A stretch of DNA of 57,902 bases from a virus, in IMG/VR virus record IMGVR_UViG_3300044972_001586, positions 1-57,902 of that record, one strand, 5' to 3'. The first letter of the stretch is position 1; each line of letters opens with the position of its first letter. This document shows positions 16,817 through 24,855 of the stretch, piece after piece. A program made the translations under genes and the position numbers. Below the pieces are notes generated by a model. The model saw only the letters and a list, made by a program, of their open reading frames with translations. It was not told where the DNA came from and did no database searches.

Positions 16817-16853
16817 AAAAAACCCCGAAATATTTAAAAATATTTCGGGGTTT
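16817..16853 (-). terminator. Intrinsic terminator
   Basis: Perfect inverted repeat AAACCCCGAAATATTT / AAATATTTCGGGGTTT, followed by a T-run on the minus strand; it ends the gene at 16878-17750. Confidence 0.85.
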
Positions 16854-16877
16854 AAGCTTTGCCTTTTACCAGTTTAT

Positions 16878-17750
16878 TTAGTTATTTTCGGTTCCGCAAT
16901 TAGGGCAGAACTTCCAGGTGGTTTTTTTCATTCTAGATCCACATCCTGTACAGTAAGATCTAATTTCCTGTGTTTCCACAGGTTTTTGGGATAGAGGAAT
17001 AATCTGAACCTCTGAGGTGTAAGCAGCCCAAGAGTAGAAATCACCGTAGCCATTTTTAAACTCTTGATCGGATTTACCACCTTTCTCTACTCTTCCAGTT
17101 TCGAATGAACTGTCCAGGGATAGAGTTTTAACGTTGGATTCCATTCCGGTTGAACAATAAAAAGAGTTAGCTGTATTTGATGTAAACGTTGAATTTGATA
17201 AATTCGCAGTATCAAAAGTTACAGTGGTAGATGAACCTGAATTTGATGTTGTTAGTTTCCCAGCGAGATTAGAAGACCCTGTACTTATTGTTCCATTATA
17301 CAGGTTCCAGTTAGGAGTTCCTGAATTGTACCAGTAGTTTGGAGGGGTGTATGTTCCGTTCCATTGGTTTAATTTAACCTCAACTTCTGCAAAGAATTCA
17401 ACTTCTAGCAGCCCATTTTTTTCTGTGGCCTTCTGATTAGTTTTGGTGTTCTCAACTTCGTAGGTTTGAAAGGCTAACTTTCTGTCTTCGTCAATAAATC
17501 TGTCTAAGAAATATCTTTGACCTGGATTAAGGATTAAGCCTCGGTCACTCTGGTACTTTCCGTTGATTTTGAATTTTACCAGATACCTATTTGAAGTTGG
17601 ATTATAGAGTTCAATTTCAAACTCTTGTCCATCTTTAAGATAGATTTTGGAAGGGGTAGAACCCTTGCCGTCATAAATTTTTTGCCTGTTTCTCTTGATG
17701 GCAACCCAAGCTTGTGGGGTGTCGTTTGACCCCGATTTTGTTGTTTTCAT
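16878..17750 (-). CDS. Hypothetical protein with C-terminal zinc ribbon, 290 aa
   Basis: An N-terminal beta-rich half (IYLKDGQEFEIELYNPTSNR) is followed by a Ser/Thr/Asn-rich middle (about 150-215). The C-terminal zinc ribbon has Cys pairs CTGCG (about 268-272) and CPNCG (about 283-287). Function unknown; the composition fits a secreted or virion-surface protein, but the zinc ribbon argues for a cytosolic one. Confidence 0.65.
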   Translation of the reverse strand: MKTTKSGSNDTPQAWVAIKRNRQKIYDGKGSTPSKIYLKDGQEFEIELYNPTSNRYLVKFKINGKYQSDRGLILNPGQRYFLDRFIDEDRKLAFQTYEVENTKTNQKATEKNGLLEVEFFAEVEVKLNQWNGTYTPPNYWYNSGTPNWNLYNGTISTGSSNLAGKLTTSNSGSSTTVTFDTANLSNSTFTSNTANSFYCSTGMESNVKTLSLDSSFETGRVEKGGKSDQEFKNGYGDFYSWAAYTSEVQIIPLSQKPVETQEIRSYCTGCGSRMKKTTWKFCPNCGTENN

Positions 17751-17892
17751 TTTACTTTACCTTTGTTATTTTTATTTTAAAATCCCCTCATGACCCCTAA
17801 TCGATCATTCAAAAGCCATTTCTGACTCGGGACGTCAAACGGTAAAAGGCACCGCTTAATTTTTTTATATTTAAGAACTAAAAAAGTTTCAT

Positions 17893-18288
17893 TTAAACCA
17901 CGATTTTATCGCTGGTTGTCATGAAATCTTTTTTTCTCATGATTGTCTTTAGAACCAGATCAAGTCCTCCTCTTCTGTCATACTCAATGACAAATGGAGT
18001 ATTTAGATCTGTTCTCATGTCCTGAATTACTGCTTCTGCATCAGGAGGCATTTCTGAAATCTTCTTGCCTGCTTTTTCATAGGACCTTTTAAAAAGCCCT
18101 ATAAGCTCCGCTGCGCTAACTTCTTTCTTGTTCCTTGGATCATTTAGTCTTTCCCTAAAATGTTTACTAAACTCAACGTCAAGTCCCAATTTTTTGAATA
18201 ATTTATCAGCATACTCCTCCACTTTATTCATTTGGTCCAAAGTAATGTTTTCGTTGAGTGTTTCCCACTCTTTCCAGTTGTAGACCAT
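17893..18288 (-). CDS. Hypothetical protein, 131 aa, possible packaged protein
   Basis: The N-terminus MVYNWKEWETLNENITLDQM resembles short phage head-targeting leaders that end at a Glu (LNE). The body FSKHFRERLNDPRNKKEVS...ELIGLFKRSY resembles small proteins seen beside structural genes in marine T4-like phages (from memory, not searched). Its start abuts the stop of the GH19 gene upstream. Confidence 0.55.
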   Translation of the reverse strand: MVYNWKEWETLNENITLDQMNKVEEYADKLFKKLGLDVEFSKHFRERLNDPRNKKEVSAAELIGLFKRSYEKAGKKISEMPPDAEAVIQDMRTDLNTPFVIEYDRRGGLDLVLKTIMRKKDFMTTSDKIVV

Positions 18289-19199
18289 TATGCTGTTTTC
18301 GTGTCGTCTATTTTGAATTGATTAGAAGCTGCTACTGCTTTACTGTAAGTCTCTCTAAAAAATCCTTTAGTAATGTCAGCTCCCGGTCCTGCATTGACAT
18401 TCACAACTGCTTTTAAGGCTGTATCAAAATCTTTAAAATCGTTAGGACCTTTATTTCCATATTTTCTTTGGATAGTAGGATTCAATAATCCCATTAGAAA
18501 GAAAAGAGCATTTACCTCTGCAGCAACTTCTTTATTCGTATTCAGAAGAGTTGGATTAGCAATTATATCAGCGTTAACCCCGTTCTTCTTAAGAAGTTCG
18601 TTATATTTTTGATAATTCCCTCTCCCTGTAATTCCATTAAATCCTCTTCCAACATATTTGGCTCCGTCTCCTGGTTGTGTGTTTCCTAGATTTTTCCTTC
18701 CCCATTCTCCTCCATAAACTTTTTCCCAAAAAGCATCATCGTCTTGCTTCACCTTGTTTATTTCTTCATCGGACATTCCTGAAAATCTTTTTCCAAAAAC
18801 CTCTCTAATTCTTGCGGGTGAAGTTCCTTTGTAGGTAGTTTCTTTAAATTTTTCAAATCCAGATTCTTTTCCTATTGTTGATAAAATTGCTTTCTGAACA
18901 ATAGGATTTGTTATCTGGTATTTATTGAGATATTTGATAACAAGATCTACCATTTCTTTCTTTGATCCAGAGAAGCTAGATTTAACCTCCCCACTTTCTG
19001 TTGATCCTGGATTAGCCTGGCTAGCTTGAGGAGATTGAGGAGTACCTTCTCCTTCAGATCCCTCTTCATTTTCTTCGGGTTTTTTTGCCCCCAGATCTAT
19101 CCCTGTTAAACTCTTTAATTTACTAGTGTAGGCATCAAATTGCTTTGTAAGATCTGCAGCTGCGTCTTCAAGTAGAAAATCTTTATAACTTTTAATCAT
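18288..19199 (-). CDS. GH19-like chitinase/endolysin domain protein
   Basis: 303 residues. The leader MIKSYKDFLLEDAAADL is followed by an acidic Pro/Ser linker (about 45-75). Residues about 80-290 carry the lysozyme-like fold with TIGKESGFEKF, KYVGRGFNGITGRGNYQKY (the hallmark substrate-site segment of GH19 and phage endolysins) and a C-terminal AVVNVNAGPGADITKGF. It probably cuts peptidoglycan. The leader ending at LLE resembles a T4-type capsid-targeting peptide, so the enzyme may be packaged rather than be the lysis endolysin. Confidence 0.78.
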   Translation of the reverse strand: MIKSYKDFLLEDAAADLTKQFDAYTSKLKSLTGIDLGAKKPEENEEGSEGEGTPQSPQASQANPGSTESGEVKSSFSGSKKEMVDLVIKYLNKYQITNPIVQKAILSTIGKESGFEKFKETTYKGTSPARIREVFGKRFSGMSDEEINKVKQDDDAFWEKVYGGEWGRKNLGNTQPGDGAKYVGRGFNGITGRGNYQKYNELLKKNGVNADIIANPTLLNTNKEVAAEVNALFFLMGLLNPTIQRKYGNKGPNDFKDFDTALKAVVNVNAGPGADITKGFFRETYSKAVAASNQFKIDDTKTA

Positions 19200-19224
19200 C
19201 TTTTGGTTTTATTTAGTCTATATA

Positions 19225-20022
19225 TCAATTCCATCCTTCCAAAGAGGAATAATAAGTTTCATCATCCACAAATCTGTACTTGAAAGAATGCTCTCTTATT
19301 CTCACAGCTACGTCTAGTTCTTTACCTTTGTGATCCGAGAATGAAGTAATTTCTCTAGAGATCATTGGCCAAACTGTATAGTTTTTAATTGGAACGGTAT
19401 TTGAAGTTAAGAAATGGTCAAAATCTCTCTTGAAAGGATTTCCCTCTCTGGATTTTTCGTGATCTTTTATTTTCTGAAGGATAGTCTTTCTATAAACACC
19501 AAAGTTGGCCGTTGAAGCTCTATCTGTGGGTCTTGCTATGCTGTCGGTGAGAATTTCCATCAGACCAAAGAAATAATGGTTTCCTATGAGGACGTCCCAA
19601 TCGTCCGGAAGATCCTTCCAGGCTTCTCTTAACTTTTCAATTCCTCCTTTAGCTAAATATGCATCGTCCTCCATTATAATAATGGATTCATCTTCAGAAA
19701 ATCCAAATTCCATACAAGTCACAAAGCTTTGGAAGATTGCATCTACTACATCAGACCCAGGACGAAACTCTGGGGTTACTGCTTCCCATCTTTGGACATC
19801 AAATGTTTGATATAGTTCAGAATTGTTTTCCTTAAATTTTTCCATCCGGTCTTCTCTTTCAGACCTATTGATAACAAAAACTTTAGTTGGAAATGAGCAT
19901 TTATTTTTTGGCCCTAAGTTGACTTGGCCTCTGAGATCAACGATAGACTTTTCGTCCTCGATTTTGTTTTTTAAAGATTTTAATCTAAATCCTCCGAAGG
20001 AGGATCCTAATGGGTTGTTCAT
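19225..20022 (-). CDS. Glycosyltransferase, GT25/LPS-biosynthesis type
   Basis: 265 residues. Start of the GT25 fold at KVFVINRSEREDRMEKF (about 47-63) and the metal/donor motif MEDDA at 117-121, followed by DDWDVLIGNHYFFG. The family transfers sugars from nucleotide-sugars to LPS or proteins. In a phage it could glycosylate a virion protein, modified DNA, or the host surface. Confidence 0.75.
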   Translation of the reverse strand: MNNPLGSSFGGFRLKSLKNKIEDEKSIVDLRGQVNLGPKNKCSFPTKVFVINRSEREDRMEKFKENNSELYQTFDVQRWEAVTPEFRPGSDVVDAIFQSFVTCMEFGFSEDESIIIMEDDAYLAKGGIEKLREAWKDLPDDWDVLIGNHYFFGLMEILTDSIARPTDRASTANFGVYRKTILQKIKDHEKSREGNPFKRDFDHFLTSNTVPIKNYTVWPMISREITSFSDHKGKELDVAVRIREHSFKYRFVDDETYYSSLEGWN

Positions 20023-20029
20023 AAGCTAT

Positions 20030-20482
20030 TTAATTCCACTCGTCATTCCACTCATCCCATTCATTTTCCCAGTAATTTCCGTCGTCCCAAGACTTATCCT
20101 CTTCAATGTCCTCAAGATCCCAAGAATAGTCTTCTCTGACCCATTTTACAGGAGCATTAGAAAATTCCTCAGCATAGCTAAAATAGCTTCCTGTGGTAAA
20201 CCCTCCGACTTTGGATTCTACTGATTTAATAAACGAAAGAACATCTTCTGGCGAGTCTTCATTTATAGCACCATCTTCAATATAAATTTCAATTTTTCCC
20301 TCTCTTGTTAGTTGAGAGGTTTCTGAGATAACTGTGGAGATAGAAAAATCCTCTCCAATTTCCAGAATTTTTTCTTTTAATTTCTCTAAGCGCTCCGGGG
20401 TAAATTTACCTTTCGAGGTGAGATCTAAATTAAAAAGTATTTTCTTTTGCATGGAAATTTTTTTATTTCCACTATATAACAA
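20030..20482 (-). CDS. Hypothetical protein with Asp/Glu/Trp-rich tail, 150 aa
   Basis: The N-terminal half is beta/alpha mixed (KKILFNLDLTSKGKF). The last 35 residues are an unusual acidic-aromatic tail made of DW, NEW and EW units (ENEWDEWNDEWN), a possible protein-binding or DNA-mimicking tail. Confidence 0.6.
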   Translation of the reverse strand: MLYSGNKKISMQKKILFNLDLTSKGKFTPERLEKLKEKILEIGEDFSISTVISETSQLTREGKIEIYIEDGAINEDSPEDVLSFIKSVESKVGGFTTGSYFSYAEEFSNAPVKWVREDYSWDLEDIEEDKSWDDGNYWENEWDEWNDEWN

Positions 20483-20500
20483 ATTAGAAACGTTAAAAAA

Positions 20501-20668
20501 TTAACTTTCTGAAAAAACTCTGCCTTTTCTATTAGAATTTTTAACGAATTCTCTTCTCAGTAAAACTAATTCTTCTTCTAGTCTTAGAATTTCTGATTGA
20601 TTTTTTTCTTCCTTTGCAGATTTTAGCTTTTCGAAAGCTTCGTAAATAAGATCCATTGTGTCTGCCAT
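20501..20668 (-). CDS. Small coiled-coil protein, 55 aa
   Basis: MADTMDLIYEAFEKLKSAKE... predicted as one long charged helix. It starts 8 nt downstream of the stop of the membrane gene at 20676-20837. Confidence 0.5.
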   Translation of the reverse strand: MADTMDLIYEAFEKLKSAKEEKNQSEILRLEEELVLLRREFVKNSNRKGRVFSES

Positions 20669-20675
20669 AATAGTC

Positions 20676-20837
20676 TTAAATTCCGATGTGAATTTCCTCC
20701 CCTTCTTCTGTAAAGAAGGTGTTCTTAAATAGATTTCTTCTCTTTCTCTTTACAGAGAATTTAAAAATTAAAAATGATCCGACCGAAATTATTCCAGCCG
20801 AAACAAGAATCGAAGAAAAGATTAACCAATGGGACAT
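20676..20837 (-). CDS. Small single-pass membrane protein, 53 aa
   Basis: MSHWLIFSSILVSAGIISVG... one TM segment (about 4-26) followed by a strongly basic stop-transfer KRKRRN. A GATATATAG box lies upstream at 20861-20868. Confidence 0.5.
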   Translation of the reverse strand: MSHWLIFSSILVSAGIISVGSFLIFKFSVKRKRRNLFKNTFFTEEGEEIHIGI

Positions 20838-20874
20838 TTAAATAAGGATTTGAATTGTCCTATATATCTAAATT

Positions 20875-21126
20875 TTATTTGGTTTTTAGTGAATTTATGA
20901 CCTGATTTACTTTAATTTCCTTTTCTACTTGATCAAAAAATTCCGAGACAAATTTGCACTTCTCAAATTCTTCGGTTGACTCATAATAAGAGATTAAAGA
21001 TTTCTTTATCACGTCCCTCTTTTCTAAAAGATGAGGAATCATAATAGATTTAACCCCGAACTTTTCCATTCTGTCAAGGGCATTCTCGTAGATCACTCTT
21101 TCTATTGCTGCTTTTCCTTCGCTCAT
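20875..21126 (-). CDS. Hypothetical helical protein, 83 aa
   Basis: MSEGKAAIERVIYENALDRM... contains the block STEEFEKCKFVSEFFDQVE, similar in style to EEFEEYEKCSDILHIL in its neighbour; the two are probably distant paralogues. Overlaps that gene by 4 nt. Confidence 0.55.
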   Translation of the reverse strand: MSEGKAAIERVIYENALDRMEKFGVKSIMIPHLLEKRDVIKKSLISYYESTEEFEKCKFVSEFFDQVEKEIKVNQVINSLKTK

Positions 21127-21344
21127 TTTTTCTTCTTTTTGGACAATTTAGAAAGTATTCCAGGTTCATTATCCTTCAAAATGTGTAAAATATCAGAGCA
21201 CTTTTCGTATTCCTCAAATTCTTCTAGAATATGAAGACACTCTTCGCTTTCTTCCAAAACACTACTATCCAATCCATATTTCACTATGTCGGAGTAGATG
21301 TTCAAAGCCCAATTAAGCTGCGATATATTTTCTTCCTGTTCCAA
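21123..21344 (-). CDS. Hypothetical helical protein, 73 aa
   Basis: MEQEENISQLNWALNIYSDI... helical, ending in a Lys run (KLSKKKKK). Likely related to the gene it overlaps. Confidence 0.5.
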   Translation of the reverse strand: MEQEENISQLNWALNIYSDIVKYGLDSSVLEESEECLHILEEFEEYEKCSDILHILKDNEPGILSKLSKKKKK

Positions 21345-21378
21345 TTGTACAGTTTATATATTCTCAGCTCAAAAAAGA

Positions 21379-21621
21379 TTATCCCATTAAGAAGGACAGA
21401 GAATCTGCAGGTAAAAATCTAGTCTGACCGTTACCCCCTGGTTCTGTATTTTCGCACTCTATGTAGTATGCTCCGTCTGTATATCTTCTGTATACAGAAA
21501 TAACTTTTAAAACTCTTCTGGTAGCATTTTCTCTTAGCATGTCTCCACTTTGTACCCTCATGGTACCGGAAGGGCTATTTAAATAGACTGAAGCAACCAG
21601 TCCTAATTCTTTTCTTTCCAT
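21379..21621 (-). CDS. Hypothetical protein, 80 aa
   Basis: MERKELGLVASVYLNSPSGT... beta-rich (RVLKVISVYRRYTDGAYYIEC), possibly an SH3-like small barrel. Unrecognised. Overlaps its upstream neighbour by 19 nt. Confidence 0.5.
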   Translation of the reverse strand: MERKELGLVASVYLNSPSGTMRVQSGDMLRENATRRVLKVISVYRRYTDGAYYIECENTEPGGNGQTRFLPADSLSFLMG

Positions 21622-21911
21622 TTTTCTAATTTATTTAATATTTTTTTAGCTTCTATGCATTTTTCATATCTCTCCAGTCCTTCAGACCACATCAGAAAAT
21701 TCTGGAGAAGAATTTCATACTGATCATAAGTAATGATAGCCGAATATCCCTCTCCTGAATCGTCTTTTTCTGAAATTAGACCATCAAAGATGACTGCAAA
21801 ATTCTGTTTTTGAATTACTGCTGCTGAGATTTTCTCGTAGAGAAGAGTCCAAATTTTGTCTCTTTCTTCGAACGGAATTCCGTCATCCTGATATGAATCT
21901 GAATTTATCAA
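21603..21911 (-). CDS. Hypothetical protein, 102 aa
   Basis: Helical C-terminus LERYEKCIEAKKILNKLEKW echoes the EKC segments of the small genes downstream. Coupled to the glutamine synthetase gene by a 4-nt overlap, so it is probably co-translated with it. Confidence 0.55.
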   Translation of the reverse strand: MINSDSYQDDGIPFEERDKIWTLLYEKISAAVIQKQNFAVIFDGLISEKDDSGEGYSAIITYDQYEILLQNFLMWSEGLERYEKCIEAKKILNKLEKWKEKN

Positions 21912-22957
21912 GCTTCTACTGCCGAAACAGATTTAATTGCATTTGTGATGTGATAAACCACTTTATAAGGATTTGCATTAGAAGCTGGCCTTCTATCTTC
22001 TAAATAACCTTTCCAACCTTCTTGCGGAACTGCAACTGGAATTCTGATCGAAGCTCCTCTGTCGCTAATTCCCCATGAAAATTTATCCATGCTTTGGGTT
22101 TCGTGTTTACCTGTTAATCTCAAGTGATTGTCAGATCCATAGTCTTTGATTGCTTCCGAGTGGGTTCCTCTGAAAGCCTCACAGATAGATTCAAATAGAT
22201 CTTCCCCCCCAATTTCTCTCATCTCTGAGTTAGAGAAATTAACGTGCATTCCAGAACCATTCCAGTCACCTTCAGTTAAAGGTTTTGGTCTCAAGTCAAT
22301 TTGAACCCCGTATTTCTCTGCAATTCTCATCAAGATAAATCTGCTGATCCAAAGATCGTCTGAAGCTGATTGCTGACCTTTTCCTAGAATTTGATATTCC
22401 CACTGTCCAAGAAGAACTTCTGCATTTGTTCCTGTAATATGTAATCCGCAAGAAAGACAAGCATCTAAATGCTCTTCAGAAATTTCTCTTCCTGCTGACC
22501 AAGGGTAACCAACTGAGCAGTAGTATTTTCCTTGAGGGTCAGGTTCACCTTCTTTAGGAAATCCTAGAGGCTTACCGTCTCTGCTTAGAACATATTCTTG
22601 TTCAAATCCAAACCAGTAGTCTTCGTCGTTACCAAGACCGTGTCTGTGATTTGAAGCATGTGGTGTTCCGTCTGGATTTAAAACTTCGCAGAAGACAAGA
22701 AATGAGAATCCACCTTTGGTTGGATCCTGGTAAATTCTAACCGGCTTTAGTACGCAATCAGAAGAATTTCCCTCAGCCTGCTGAGTTGAACTTCCATCGA
22801 ATGACCAAAGAGGTAAATCTTCTACCGAAGGTAGAGCAAAAAGTGGATTTTGTAGGGATTTTTCAGACTCCGATAAGTCATGAATCTTAATTTTAGATCT
22901 TAAATTTGGTTCTGGTTTATATCCATCAAGCCAAATGTATTCAAGTTTTAATTTCAT
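21908..22957 (-). CDS. glnA: Glutamine synthetase, type II (eukaryotic-like GSII)
   Basis: 349 residues, full length for GSII (about 350) and shorter than bacterial GSI (about 470). Motifs: WSFDGSSTQQA at 51-61, WFGFEQEY at 115-122 (metal-binding Glu119 and Glu121), GTNAEVLLGQWEYQ, NGSGMHVNFS and DNHLRLTGKHET. It makes glutamine from glutamate, ammonia and ATP in the cytosol. All catalytic landmarks are intact, so it is probably active and may supply nitrogen for nucleotide synthesis during infection. Confidence 0.95.
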   Translation of the reverse strand: MKLKLEYIWLDGYKPEPNLRSKIKIHDLSESEKSLQNPLFALPSVEDLPLWSFDGSSTQQAEGNSSDCVLKPVRIYQDPTKGGFSFLVFCEVLNPDGTPHASNHRHGLGNDEDYWFGFEQEYVLSRDGKPLGFPKEGEPDPQGKYYCSVGYPWSAGREISEEHLDACLSCGLHITGTNAEVLLGQWEYQILGKGQQSASDDLWISRFILMRIAEKYGVQIDLRPKPLTEGDWNGSGMHVNFSNSEMREIGGEDLFESICEAFRGTHSEAIKDYGSDNHLRLTGKHETQSMDKFSWGISDRGASIRIPVAVPQEGWKGYLEDRRPASNANPYKVVYHITNAIKSVSAVEA

Positions 22958-22995
22958 ATTTTTTATTTATAGTTGTTATTTCAATTTTTGTTACA

Positions 22996-23026
22996 CAAAA
23001 AATCCCTTTTCTGACGGAAAGGGATT
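22996..23026 (-). terminator. Intrinsic terminator
   Basis: Inverted repeat AATCCCTTT / AAAGGGATT with a T-run on the minus strand, ending the transcript that covers 23055-23435. Confidence 0.8.
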
Positions 23027-23054
23027 AAATATTTTTTAATTTTCAGTGCATCTC

Positions 23055-23435
23055 TTACGCTTGGAAAAACATCAATTTTGTTAGGATACCAACGATGGCA
23101 GTAAATACTATCCACATTGCTTTGGTCATTGCATTCTTCCAGATTAGAAGATCTTTATGCTGATCTATAATTTCGTCATAATAGTCTTCTAATTCTTTCT
23201 TGTCTGTAATATACTGACCGTGTTGGTTGAGCTTAACTACTACACCCGTTTCCGGATCTAATAATCTTTTCTTCATTTCGGAAAGATCGCTTTTCATAGA
23301 GTCCTGGGAGGTCTTAAGATCATTAATAGTAGTCTGGATAACTTTAAGTTCTCCGTTAGGAAGTTTAGCTTTCATCGAAGCTAACTCTTCCAGAATTTTT
23401 TCCATCATTTTGGTGTTTTCGTTAGTACTTGACAT
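23055..23435 (-). CDS. Coiled-coil protein with C-terminal membrane anchor, 126 aa
   Basis: Residues about 8-65 are heptad-like helix, then a short Gly-rich turn (DPETGVVVKLNQHG) and a tail helix with one TM segment (about 105-122). A tail-anchored protein with a cytoplasmic or periplasmic coiled coil; similar small proteins sit near phage tail or lysis genes. Function unproven. Confidence 0.6.
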   Translation of the reverse strand: MSSTNENTKMMEKILEELASMKAKLPNGELKVIQTTINDLKTSQDSMKSDLSEMKKRLLDPETGVVVKLNQHGQYITDKKELEDYYDEIIDQHKDLLIWKNAMTKAMWIVFTAIVGILTKLMFFQA

Positions 23436-23534
23436 ATTTATAATTCTGGTTTGATCCCCATCTCTCCAAAACTTATAATTATATATCTACCGAAAATATC
23501 AAAATTTTGAGGATTTAATCCTCTGATTATCAAT

Positions 23535-23738
23535 TTATTCTCTAGGAATTTCTAGAGTTAATCCAGGAACATAATAAAGAGCTTCTATTAAATCTGGAGA
23601 CCCGTCTAGCAAGAAAAACCCATAGTTTTCCTCCTCTGAAATAATTCCAGAATCTACTATCCTCGGGCAAAATGTTTTAATTGCACTGCAGATTAGTAGA
23701 TGTGATTTTGGGTCTACCGATTTAACTTTGAACTCCAA
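23535..23738 (-). CDS. Hypothetical protein, 67 aa
   Basis: MEFKVKSVDPKSHLLICSAI... short alpha/beta protein; the end DLIEALYYVPGLTLEIPRE has no recognised family. Confidence 0.5.
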   Translation of the reverse strand: MEFKVKSVDPKSHLLICSAIKTFCPRIVDSGIISEEENYGFFLLDGSPDLIEALYYVPGLTLEIPRE

Positions 23739-23739
23739 T

Positions 23740-24006
23740 TTAGTTTCCTAATACCATGCTTGTAACCTCGTCGCAGTGAACAACATAACATGTTCCGTCC
23801 AACTGTGATTCAATAACCATTTCATAGGCATCGATCGTTCCTAACAGCTTAAATGGTGTGTTGCTATAGGTAAACTCTGCACCAAGATGATTAGATTCCA
23901 ATTTAGATCTCCTCATAAATTTCATTTGATTACGGGTAAAAAGTTTTTCATAGTGCTTTCTTAGCGAATCTGATGGCGGGTTGATTTTTCTCCAGGTTTT
24001 TTTCAT
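23740..24006 (-). CDS. Hypothetical protein, 88 aa
   Basis: Basic N-terminal half (KKTWRKINPPSDSLRKHYEK) and a beta-rich C-terminal half (FKLLGTIDAYEMVIESQ). Possibly nucleic-acid binding; unassigned. Confidence 0.5.
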   Translation of the reverse strand: MKKTWRKINPPSDSLRKHYEKLFTRNQMKFMRRSKLESNHLGAEFTYSNTPFKLLGTIDAYEMVIESQLDGTCYVVHCDEVTSMVLGN

Positions 24007-24059
24007 TTTTTATTTTCTATTTTTTCTATTTTTTCTATTTTTAATTTGTAAAATAAAAA

Positions 24060-24650
24060 TTAAAAAGACTGAATTTTTACACTTCTGTATAAATCTTTTT
24101 TGCAAGTTTTAATATTTGCTTGACTTGTTATTGAAATCAAACTGTCTTCAATACAATATTCCTTAGCCAGTATATATTTCATGTATACTGCTCTGTCATT
24201 AGCTAACTGTACATTAATCAATGAATCTCCAGACAAATCGGAATACCCTGTTATACAAAACTTTAATGATTTAGTTTGATTTAATTGTTTTTGAACCATC
24301 CATGATTTTAGTGTATTTTTAGACTCCTCTTTTATATTTATTGTAGATGTATTAAAAAAAACCAAACAAATGTCATCTATTTTAATGGTATCAATTACTT
24401 CTTTTTTTAATTTTAAACTATCTAATTGCGTTTGAAATGCCTTAATTTTTAAAGACAATTGTAAATTTTCTTTTTTTACCAATTCAAACTCTTCTTGAGT
24501 TTCTTGTTCTAAAAGCTCTCTGGTTTGTAATTCTACCAACTTAGATAATTTTGATTCTTTGTATTTAGTTGGTGTGTTTATCATACAAGAATTCATAGTT
24601 GTAATTGAAAGTGTTAAGATTAACACTAATTTAAAATTTGTTTTTTTCAT
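24060..24650 (-). CDS. OmpA-like lipoprotein with coiled coil
   Basis: 196 residues. A signal peptide is followed by lipobox-like TMNSC (Cys22), then a coiled coil (about 35-85). The C-terminal domain GYSDLSGDSLINVQLANDRA matches the peptidoglycan-binding OmpA family pattern (Gly-Asp...Asn..L...RA). It is predicted to be anchored in the host outer membrane and to touch peptidoglycan, as expected for a lysis spanin-like or envelope-modifying protein. Confidence 0.7.
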   Translation of the reverse strand: MKKTNFKLVLILTLSITTMNSCMINTPTKYKESKLSKLVELQTRELLEQETQEEFELVKKENLQLSLKIKAFQTQLDSLKLKKEVIDTIKIDDICLVFFNTSTINIKEESKNTLKSWMVQKQLNQTKSLKFCITGYSDLSGDSLINVQLANDRAVYMKYILAKEYCIEDSLISITSQANIKTCKKDLYRSVKIQSF

Positions 24651-24680
24651 TTTATTTTTATTTTTTTTATTTTTTATTAT

Positions 24681-24854
24681 TTAAGATTTTGGTGAGTATT
24701 TAAGAATTTCTAGATCTTTGATTTCTTTTCCGTCTTTATAGATGGAAAGAATTTTTCTAACTTTAGATCCAAGAACGTAGTTGTTCGGCTCCATTTTTTC
24801 AACCTTCATTAAAAGGGTGAAAATTCGAAGTTGTTTTATGATTCTTCTAATCAT
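24681..24854 (-). CDS. Hypothetical basic protein, 57 aa
   Basis: MIRRIIKQLRIFTLLMKVEK... basic amphipathic N-terminus and a beta-like C-terminus (ILSIYKDGKEIKDLEILKY). A second start at Met16 or Met21 is possible. It starts 1 nt after the stop of the upstream gene. Confidence 0.5.
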   Translation of the reverse strand: MIRRIIKQLRIFTLLMKVEKMEPNNYVLGSKVRKILSIYKDGKEIKDLEILKYSPKS

Positions 24855-24855
24855 T

